Assembly: GCA_945622055.1 (NCBI GenBank)
Contig: CALZBV010000029.1
Span: forward strand, 1 to 16,177
Origin: an uncultured Clostridia bacterium
Lineage (GTDB): Bacteria; Bacillota; Clostridia; Lachnospirales; Lachnospiraceae
DNA: 16,177 nucleotides
Direction of reading: 5' to 3'
The translations under genes were made by a program, and so were the position numbers. Shown piece after piece: positions 5,943-12,918 of the stretch. Under the pieces are notes generated by a model. The model was not told where the DNA came from. It worked only from the letters and a program-made list of their open reading frames with translations, and ran no database searches. The number at the start of each line of letters is the position of its first letter. The first letter of the stretch is position 1.

Positions 5943-8867
5943 ATGTCAAAAGGAAAGAAATTATTCCTTTCTGTAGCCGCTATCGCAGCAGTCATTGTCG
6001 CGATTGTTCTTGTTTCAAAACTGACGGACAAGAAAGACTACAGAGAAAAGTATGAGGGGACAGACCTTGGACTTGGACAGATTGAGCTCGGAAGAGGCGA
6101 TACCTACGCAATCTATCTTGACAGTCACAAGAATGATGCCAGACCTCAGACCGATGAGATTACGTTTGATGTTACGAACTACGTAAAAGAAACCGCAGTT
6201 AAGACAGAGGTCAAAACAAATTTTGAAGGAGAGGCTTCGGTTCTTTACCAGGATGACAAGAGTTATACCGAGTGGAAGGTAAACGTTCCGGAAGCGGGAA
6301 TGTACCGTGTCTACATGGAATATTATCCGGTAGAATCCCGTGGCGTAAGCATTGAGCGTGCGTTCCTGATTAACGGGGAGCTCCCTTTTAGTGGAACAGA
6401 CGCCCTTACCTTCACAAGACTTTGGAAGAACAGAGATGCAATCACCTCCGATAACCAGGGCAATGACCGTAAGCCGGTTCAGGTAGAAGCTCCGGCATGG
6501 TGTTCGGTTTACTTCTCGGATTATATGGGATATTACTCGGATCCGTATGAGTACTATTTTGAAAAGGGTGAGAATACGATTGCACTGAGCTATGTCAATG
6601 AGCCGGTTGCAATCCGCAAGATTTCCATTCTCCCGGTTACTGAGAATATGACCTATGCTGAGTATAAGGCATCGAACCCGTCCGTGACCGGCGACGTGAA
6701 TTACAAGCAGGTTATTCAGGGTGAGGATTCCACGATTCGTTCCGCACAGTCCTTATACGCACGTTCCGACCACTCCTCGCCGAATACCGTTCCTTACAGT
6801 GTAACGGCAGAGAAGTTAAATTACATCGGCGGCAATGCATGGCGTATCCCGGGACAGTGGATTGAATGGGAGTTCACCGTTCCGTCCGACGGTTACTATA
6901 ACATCACGGTTAAGGCAAGACAGAACGTAACCCGTGGTGCTGTTTCGAGCCGTATGATAACGATTGACGGAAAGCTTCCTTTCGACGAGCTGAAGGCAGT
7001 TGCATTCAAGTTTAATAATGACTGGGAGAATGTAACGCTTGCAGATGAGAACGGAAATGCATATGATTTCTATCTTACTGCAGGTACCCATACCATCCGT
7101 ATGGAAGTAAGTCTCGGTGAATCCGGTGAGATTTTAAGTAATCTTCAGGACTCCGTTGTTCGTATGAACGAGATGTACCGTCGTATCCTTGCACTTACCG
7201 GAACCAATCCGGACCGTTACCGTGACTATCATCTGGAACGTGTGTTCCCGGATGTTATTCAGGCGATGGACCTTGAGTACAAGAGACTTTACAAGGCGGT
7301 GGACGATTACATAGCGTACAGCGGCGAGATCCCGAACACGATAGCTACGATTTCCTCTCTCGCAAAAAGACTTGAAAAGTTCGTAAAGAAGCCGGAAAAG
7401 ATTGCTCAGGAATTCGGTTCCTTTAAGACGGATATTTCTTCCGTGGGTACTTCTGTTAATTCTCTTTCCGAGGCACCGCTTGATATCGATTACATTACGA
7501 TTACCGGTACAAGTGCAAAGCCGGATAAGGTAAACAACAGCTTCTTTGCAAAGGTCGGACATGAGGTTCGTTCCTTCATCGCCTCCTTTACGGTTGACTA
7601 TGATAACCTGGGTGATGTACATAACAGTGAGGACGCAATTACCGTATGGGTATGCAGCGGTCGTGACCAGAGTAATGTATTAAAATCATTGATTGATAAC
7701 GAGTTTACTCCGAAGACCGGTATTCCGGTAAACCTAAAGCTCGTTCAGGCAGGTATCGTCCTGAATGCTACGATTGGCGGCAACGGACCGGATATTGCTG
7801 TTACCATGAATCAGGGTGATGCAGTTAACTATGCACTTCGTAATGCAGTGGTAGACCTTACCCAGTTTGACGGATACAAGGAAGTGATTTCCGAGTATGC
7901 AGACAGTGCAATGGCACCGTACTGGTTCGAGGGTGGTCTTTACGGTATTCCGCAGACGCAGGTTTACAACGTTTTATTCTATCGTCAGGATATTCTTGAC
8001 AAGATCGGCGTTACGGTTCCGCAGACCTGGGAACAGCTGATTGATATGCTTCCGACGCTTCAGCAGCAGAACCTGCAGGCAGCCATTCCGTCTACCGAGC
8101 GTAAGATTGGTACGGATGCAATTACCGCAACTCCGGACCTTTCCGCATTTGTTGCTCTGTTATACCAGAACGGCGGACAGATGTACAATGACAACCACAC
8201 GAAGACCTTAATCGCCAGTGAGTCCGGTGTAAAAGCATTTGAGATTTATACCAGATTCTACACACATTACGGTCTGGAAAAGGCATACGATTTTACAACC
8301 CGTTTCCGTTCCGGTGAGATGCCGATTGGTGTTCAGGACTACGATACGTACAACACCCTGGCACTGGCAGCTCCGGAAATCAGAGGACGCTGGGGCTTCA
8401 GTCTGATTCCTGGAACGGTTCAGGAGGATGGCACGATTGACCACTCCTGCTCCAGCTGGGGACAGTGTACGATGATGTTAAAGAAGGATGACAGATCGGA
8501 TGAGAAGACCCAGAAGTGCTGGGAATTCTTAAAGTGGTGGGTAAGTTCTCCGACACAGACCAGTTTCGGACGTGAGATTGAGGCCGTGCTCGGTCAGTCA
8601 ATGAGATACTCTACCGCAAATACCGTTTCCTTCGAGGAGCTTACCTGGACCGCAGATCAGATGGATATTTTAAGAGAGCAGAGATCCTACGCAGTACCGG
8701 TTCCGGAAGTAGCCGGCGGATACTTCATTACCCGTCATATTACCAATGCAGCACGTCGCGTATTTAACTACAGCGATGATCCGCGTGAGACCCTTCTTGA
8801 CTATGCCGATACGATTAACGATGAGATTGAGAAGAAGCGTAACGAGTATGGTCTTGCTACAGAATAA
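5943..8867 (+). CDS. Large membrane-anchored sugar-binding protein with tandem N-terminal sandwich modules
   Basis: This is the extracellular binding subunit of an ABC sugar importer, about twice the usual size at 974 residues. The start at 5943 is chosen because GGAG at 5933-5936 is correctly spaced; the in-frame ATG at 5907 lacks one. The N-terminus is a lysine-rich stretch plus one hydrophobic segment (about 8-26) with no lipobox cysteine, so it is probably an uncleaved anchor. Two repeated beta-sandwich-like modules follow, with matching segments EWKVNVPEAGMYRV near 110 and EWEFTVPSDGYYNI near 308, each leading into (L/I)(N/D)G-x-LPF; they recall CBM6/35-type modules. A helical linker spans about 400-480. 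A family-1-type solute-binding domain runs from about 565 to the end (ITVWVCSGRDQSN, GPDIAVTMNQGD, YGIPQTQVYNVLFYRQDIL). The permease gene follows after 14 bp. The ligand is not determinable; plant oligosaccharide is inferred from neighbours. Confidence 0.9.
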   Translation: MSKGKKLFLSVAAIAAVIVAIVLVSKLTDKKDYREKYEGTDLGLGQIELGRGDTYAIYLDSHKNDARPQTDEITFDVTNYVKETAVKTEVKTNFEGEASVLYQDDKSYTEWKVNVPEAGMYRVYMEYYPVESRGVSIERAFLINGELPFSGTDALTFTRLWKNRDAITSDNQGNDRKPVQVEAPAWCSVYFSDYMGYYSDPYEYYFEKGENTIALSYVNEPVAIRKISILPVTENMTYAEYKASNPSVTGDVNYKQVIQGEDSTIRSAQSLYARSDHSSPNTVPYSVTAEKLNYIGGNAWRIPGQWIEWEFTVPSDGYYNITVKARQNVTRGAVSSRMITIDGKLPFDELKAVAFKFNNDWENVTLADENGNAYDFYLTAGTHTIRMEVSLGESGEILSNLQDSVVRMNEMYRRILALTGTNPDRYRDYHLERVFPDVIQAMDLEYKRLYKAVDDYIAYSGEIPNTIATISSLAKRLEKFVKKPEKIAQEFGSFKTDISSVGTSVNSLSEAPLDIDYITITGTSAKPDKVNNSFFAKVGHEVRSFIASFTVDYDNLGDVHNSEDAITVWVCSGRDQSNVLKSLIDNEFTPKTGIPVNLKLVQAGIVLNATIGGNGPDIAVTMNQGDAVNYALRNAVVDLTQFDGYKEVISEYADSAMAPYWFEGGLYGIPQTQVYNVLFYRQDILDKIGVTVPQTWEQLIDMLPTLQQQNLQAAIPSTERKIGTDAITATPDLSAFVALLYQNGGQMYNDNHTKTLIASESGVKAFEIYTRFYTHYGLEKAYDFTTRFRSGEMPIGVQDYDTYNTLALAAPEIRGRWGFSLIPGTVQEDGTIDHSCSSWGQCTMMLKKDDRSDEKTQKCWEFLKWWVSSPTQTSFGREIEAVLGQSMRYSTANTVSFEELTWTADQMDILREQRSYAVPVPEVAGGYFITRHITNAARRVFNYSDDPRETLLDYADTINDEIEKKRNEYGLATE

Positions 8868-8881
8868 GAAAGGAGAAGGAA

Positions 8882-9871
8882 ATGGGTAATACATTAGCAC
8901 TGTATTTTCGTAAAAAGAAGAGAGACAGACAGATTGCCTGGAAGAAGATGAAGATGTACAAGAGCTGTTATCTTTTCATCGCGCCGTTTTTGCTCTGCTT
9001 TCTGGTATTCATGATTTTACCGATTGCAATCTCTCTCGTACTCAGCTTCACTTATTACAACATTCTTGAGCCGCCGCGCTTTATCGGACTCACGAATTAC
9101 GTTAACCTTTTGCTGGCGGATGATGTTTTCATCACCGCAGCAAAAAACACCTTTGTGTTTGCAGGCATCATCGGACCGGTCGGTTATTTGCTTTCCTTCG
9201 TGTTTGCATGGCTGATTAACGAGCTTCCGCGTTACTTAAGAGCGATTGCAGTCGTTGTTTTCTACGCGCCGGCTATTTCCGGTGCGGCATTCAACGTATG
9301 GTCCATCATTCTTGCGAGTGATTCCAACGGTTTCTTAAACTCCATTATGATTGCCATCGGACAGGAGCCGCAGCTCTGGCTGTCGAACCCGAAGTACATG
9401 ACAATGTTTGTAATCATTGTTTCACTGTGGATGAGTCTTGGTACCGGATTCCTTGCTTTCGTTGCAGGTCTTCAGGGAATTGACCGTTCCCAGTACGAGG
9501 CAGCCTATGTGGATGGTATCAAGAACCGTTTTCAGGAGCTTTGGTACATCACCCTGCCGAACATGAAGCCGATGCTTGTGTTCGGTGCAATTACCGCAAT
9601 CGCAGGTGCATTTAACGTATCTGATATTCCGGAAGCCCTTTGTGGTAACCCGAGTACGGATTATGCGGTACATACCGTTGTTACTCACCTTAAGGACTAT
9701 GGTTCGGTTCGTTTCGAGATGGGTTATGCTTCCGCAATTGCAACGATCCTCTTTTTAGCAATGATTCTTTGTAATAAGCTCGTTATGGCAATTCTTAACC
9801 GAGTTGGACGAAAAAAGAAAAGACAAACAATCCTCCTACGGGCCGAGAATAGAAAAGGAGAGAAACGATGA
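8882..9871 (+). CDS. ABC sugar importer permease, MalF/LplB type
   Basis: This inner-membrane subunit (329 residues) belongs to the binding-protein-dependent sugar importers. A basic cytoplasmic N-terminus is followed by a first membrane helix at about 29-56, then PRFIGLTNYVNLL, typical of MalF-type permeases with six helices. The EAA loop that docks the ATPase is EAAYVDGIKNRFQELWYITL, starting at E206. AAAGGAG just after the preceding stop supports the ATG at 8882. The last four bases overlap the next gene (ATGA), indicating translational coupling with its MalG-type partner. No ATPase gene follows. Importers of this type in Firmicutes commonly share one MsmX/MsmK ATPase, which would have to be encoded elsewhere. 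Confidence 0.95.
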   Translation: MGNTLALYFRKKKRDRQIAWKKMKMYKSCYLFIAPFLLCFLVFMILPIAISLVLSFTYYNILEPPRFIGLTNYVNLLLADDVFITAAKNTFVFAGIIGPVGYLLSFVFAWLINELPRYLRAIAVVVFYAPAISGAAFNVWSIILASDSNGFLNSIMIAIGQEPQLWLSNPKYMTMFVIIVSLWMSLGTGFLAFVAGLQGIDRSQYEAAYVDGIKNRFQELWYITLPNMKPMLVFGAITAIAGAFNVSDIPEALCGNPSTDYAVHTVVTHLKDYGSVRFEMGYASAIATILFLAMILCNKLVMAILNRVGRKKKRQTILLRAENRKGEKR

Positions 9872-10728
9872 AGAAAATAATCAGACACAGACAGCCGAAT
9901 CGTTCCTTTGGCGGCGATATTGGTGTCTATATCATTCTGATAATCGCAGGTGCGTTTATGATCCTTCCGCTTCTGCTTGTTGTCAGCAATGCATTTAAGC
10001 CAATGGATGAGTTGATGAAGTTCCCACAGGAATTCATCGTACACCATCCAACATTAAAGAACTTTGCGGATTTGTTCGGTTTTCTCGGACAGTCCTGGGT
10101 TCCGTTTTCCAGATACTTATTTAATACGTTATTTATTACGGTAGCAGCAACGGTTGGTCAGTTAATCATTGGTTCCATGGGTGGTTATGTACTTGCAAAG
10201 TACGATTTCCCGGGAAGCAAGAAGATTTTCAGCCTGATTGTAACAGCCCTTATGTTCAACGGTTATGTTATTTCCATTCCGGTATACTTAATTGTAGTTA
10301 AGCTGAACTGGGTAGATACCTACCTTGCACCGATTATCCCGTTCTTTGCTTCTACACTTGGTATCTTCCTTATGAAGCAGTTCATGGAAGGTATTCCGGA
10401 CTCCCTTCTGGAGGCTGCAAAGATAGATGGTGCAAAGGAGTGGGGTATTTTCACGAAGATTGTTATGCCGAACGTTAAGCCGGCATGGCTGACCTGTATC
10501 ATCATGTCTGTTCAGGCACTTTGGGGTAACCCACAGTCCACCTATCTGTATTCGGAGGAGTTAAAGACGCTTCCGTATGCACTGTCCCAGGTAGCTGCCG
10601 GTGGTATTGCACGTCGTGGTGCAGCTGCAGCTGTTCAGTTAGTAATGATGATTGTTCCGATTGGCGTGTTCATTTTCTCACAGAGTAACATTCTTGAGAC
10701 AATGGCAAATTCCGGTATTAAGGATTAA
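9868..10728 (+). CDS. ABC sugar importer permease, MalG/YtcP type
   Basis: This is the second membrane subunit of the importer (286 residues). The N-terminal helix (about 18-40) leads into FKPMDELMKFPQEF, the usual MalG-type outer loop. The EAA loop is EAAKIDGAKEWGIFTKIVMP, starting at E182. The C-terminus ETMANSGIKD matches the short MalG-type tail. The start overlaps the stop of the preceding permease by 4 bases and has an AAAGGAG site, so the two are made together, presumably as a heterodimer. The next gene's ribosome binding site overlaps this stop codon. Confidence 0.96.
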   Translation: MKKIIRHRQPNRSFGGDIGVYIILIIAGAFMILPLLLVVSNAFKPMDELMKFPQEFIVHHPTLKNFADLFGFLGQSWVPFSRYLFNTLFITVAATVGQLIIGSMGGYVLAKYDFPGSKKIFSLIVTALMFNGYVISIPVYLIVVKLNWVDTYLAPIIPFFASTLGIFLMKQFMEGIPDSLLEAAKIDGAKEWGIFTKIVMPNVKPAWLTCIIMSVQALWGNPQSTYLYSEELKTLPYALSQVAAGGIARRGAAAAVQLVMMIVPIGVFIFSQSNILETMANSGIKD

Positions 10729-10741
10729 GGAGGAGACAACG

Positions 10742-12265
10742 ATGAGATTTATGAAAAAATTTGCGGCTGCTCTCCTTGGTGCAGCAATGGTTGTTGCAGT
10801 ATGTCCGACCGGGGTTGCAAATGCAACCGAAATCAATACCTACACGTACAACTATGATTACTGGGGCATTGAGTATGAGTCTCCGGATGCATACACTCCG
10901 TTAAGCTTTACGGAAGGTCATACACTCGGAACGACTGATATGAAGCTTCCGCAGAGTCTGTATGCACGTGACAACATGCTTTATATCGTAGATACCGGTA
11001 ACAGCCGTATTCTTGAGGTTGCGGTAGATGTAGAGAGTATGACGCTTGTGCGTGAGATTACCGAGATTACCGGTGATGTTGAAGTCACTGCATTAAACAG
11101 CCCGAACGATGTATACGTTGCAGAAAACGGGGATTTATACATCGCAGATACCGGCAACTTCCGTATTCTTCATGTAAATAAGGACCTCGAGTTTATTAAA
11201 GAGATTACCAAACCGGATGATCCGACTGTTGATGCGGATATTCAGTTTGAGCCGACAAAGCTTTCTGTTGAACGTGCGGGACGTGTGGTTGTTCTTGCAA
11301 AGAACGTAAACAAAGGTTTCATGCGTTTCGAGACAGATGGAACGTACATCGGCTTCATGGGTGCAAATAAGGTTACCTTTAATTTTGCAGATTATTTAAA
11401 GAAGCTGTTTTCCACGAGAGCCCAGAGGGCACAGATGGAAAGCTTTGTACCGACCGAGTATAACAACATCTATATTGATGCAAACTCCTTTATTTACTGC
11501 TCGACCGCAGTGTTTGAGGAGGCGGATGCGCAGGCCGGTAACGCAACCCCAATCCGTAAGCTGAACTCCTATGGTGATGATATCTTAATCCGTAACGGTG
11601 AGATGCCGCCGATGGGTGACTGGTCCTGGGATAATGCAGCAGGCATGAATGGTCCGTCCCGTATCGCGGATATCACGGCAATGCCGGATGAGACCTACTA
11701 TGCAGTAGACCGTATCAGAGGACGTCTGTTTGGATACGACGAACAGGGGCATCTGTTGTATGCATTCGGCGGCACCGGTACCAAGCTTGGTTATTTCACG
11801 CTTCCGTCTTCCATTGAGCATATCGGAACGGATTTATTCGTACTGGATGCTACGACCGCAGCAGTTACCCGTTTTAAGAGAACTGAGTTTGGTGATATGA
11901 TTCACAATGCACTTGCTGAGTATCGCGAAGGTCATTATGATGTTTCCTCTGATTACTGGGAGCAGGTACTGGACAGAAACGGTAACTATGAATTGGCTTA
12001 CATCGGAATCGGCCGTTCCCTTCTTCGTCAGGAGAAATATCAGGAGGCTATGAAGTATTTCGAAGTAAAGAGAGATGCAAGAAACTATTCCCGTGCCTGG
12101 AAGTATTATCGTAAGGAATGGGTGGAAAAGAACATGGGTTATGTTATTGTAGCAATCCTTGTACTTGTTGCAATTATGCCGATTTTCAAGTTAATCAAAA
12201 AAATCAGATGGGAGGCGAAGTTAGAGTATGAGTATGAGCGCAAACTTAGAAAAAAGAATAAATAA
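10742..12265 (+). CDS. Secreted NHL-type propeller/TPR protein with C-terminal membrane anchor
   Basis: This 507-residue protein has no known function that I can assign. AAGGAGGAG overlapping the previous stop fixes the ATG at 10742. The first ~29 residues are a signal peptide ending in VANA with likely cleavage before TEINTY. Residues about 65-395 contain NHL-like repeats: LYIVDTGNSRILEV, LYIADTGNFRILHV and YYAVDRIRGRLFGYD, with the pattern of a six-bladed propeller. Residues about 400-460 are helical with one TPR-like unit (EYREGHYDVSSDYWEQVL, then RQEKYQEAMKYFEV). A hydrophobic helix near 465-486 and a strongly charged cytoplasmic tail follow. The propeller should therefore sit outside the membrane, tethered at its C-terminus. 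Its place between importer permeases and a Yip1-like protein suggests an accessory scaffold or substrate-binding part of the transporter; this is inference. Confidence 0.85.
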   Translation: MRFMKKFAAALLGAAMVVAVCPTGVANATEINTYTYNYDYWGIEYESPDAYTPLSFTEGHTLGTTDMKLPQSLYARDNMLYIVDTGNSRILEVAVDVESMTLVREITEITGDVEVTALNSPNDVYVAENGDLYIADTGNFRILHVNKDLEFIKEITKPDDPTVDADIQFEPTKLSVERAGRVVVLAKNVNKGFMRFETDGTYIGFMGANKVTFNFADYLKKLFSTRAQRAQMESFVPTEYNNIYIDANSFIYCSTAVFEEADAQAGNATPIRKLNSYGDDILIRNGEMPPMGDWSWDNAAGMNGPSRIADITAMPDETYYAVDRIRGRLFGYDEQGHLLYAFGGTGTKLGYFTLPSSIEHIGTDLFVLDATTAAVTRFKRTEFGDMIHNALAEYREGHYDVSSDYWEQVLDRNGNYELAYIGIGRSLLRQEKYQEAMKYFEVKRDARNYSRAWKYYRKEWVEKNMGYVIVAILVLVAIMPIFKLIKKIRWEAKLEYEYERKLRKKNK

Positions 12266-12902
12266 GCAGACCTTTGAACGCTATCTGAGTTCGCTTCGTT
12301 ATTCCATGTATGTCATCACGCATCCGTTTGACGGAATGTGGGACCTGACGCATGAAAAAAGAGGCTCCATTGCGGCAGGAAATACGATTTTACTTCTGTT
12401 TTTCCTGACAAACCTTTGGAACATGAGATTTGAAAAATTCCTTTTCAACAGAGTTCGTTGGGAAAGAGTCAACATCTGGCAGCAGATTCTTGGTACGCTG
12501 TTTCCACTGTTGATTTACTGTGTAGCTAACTGGTGTCTGACCACATTGTTTGATGGAAAGGGACGTCTGAAGGATATTTATCTCGGAATGTGCTATTCCC
12601 TGACTCCTTATATTCTTTTAATCAATCCGTGTACGATTATCAGTAATTTCGTAACCAAGGACGAGGGTGACTTTCTTGCCTACTTTGAATCTCTTGCGCT
12701 GGTTTGGTGTGGCGCACTGATTCTGGTATCTGTTATGCAGATTCACGATTACTCGTTAATGAAAGCAATTATGGCCATTATTTTCTCTATTGTTGGAATG
12801 ATGATTATCGTATTCCTGCTTCTGCTGTTCTTCAGCTTAATCAGTGATGCGGTTGCATTCTTCATCTCCATCTATAAAGAAATTTTGTTCCGTGTTTACT
12901 AG
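12228..12902 (+). CDS. Yip1-like integral membrane protein
   Basis: This protein of 224 residues looks like the bacterial Yip1/YIP1-family domain. A soluble N-terminus with YVITHPFDGMWDLTHEKRGS is followed by about five hydrophobic segments (roughly 49-66, 85-108, 117-141, 152-172 and 178-215), with the characteristic GMCYSLTPYILLINP in the third. Start codons at 12228 and 12234 are both possible. GGAGG at 12211-12215 lies 12 and 18 bases away, a loose fit, and the gene overlaps the preceding one by 38 bases, so translational coupling is likely. Its function is unknown. In eukaryotes Yip1 proteins act in vesicle traffic, which says little about the bacterial role. Position suggests a membrane partner of the propeller protein and the lipoprotein encoded on either side. 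Confidence 0.8.
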   Translation: MSMSANLEKRINKQTFERYLSSLRYSMYVITHPFDGMWDLTHEKRGSIAAGNTILLLFFLTNLWNMRFEKFLFNRVRWERVNIWQQILGTLFPLLIYCVANWCLTTLFDGKGRLKDIYLGMCYSLTPYILLINPCTIISNFVTKDEGDFLAYFESLALVWCGALILVSVMQIHDYSLMKAIMAIIFSIVGMMIIVFLLLLFFSLISDAVAFFISIYKEILFRVY

Positions 12903-12903
12903 A

Positions 12904-12910
12904 AAGGAGG
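12904..12910 (+). promoter_or_regulatory. Ribosome binding site fixing a GTG start
   Basis: AAGGAGG sits 8 bases before a GTG at 12919. Using this GTG yields a classical lipoprotein signal, whereas the upstream in-frame ATG at 12844 lies inside the preceding gene and would bury the signal behind a charged extension. Confidence 0.8.
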
Positions 12911-12918
12911 ACAAAAAA

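Noticed and set aside
5642..6055. A + strand frame crossing the leader into the binding-protein gene
   Set aside because: It has no ribosome binding site, overlaps the operator boxes and stems, and ends inside the real gene in another frame.
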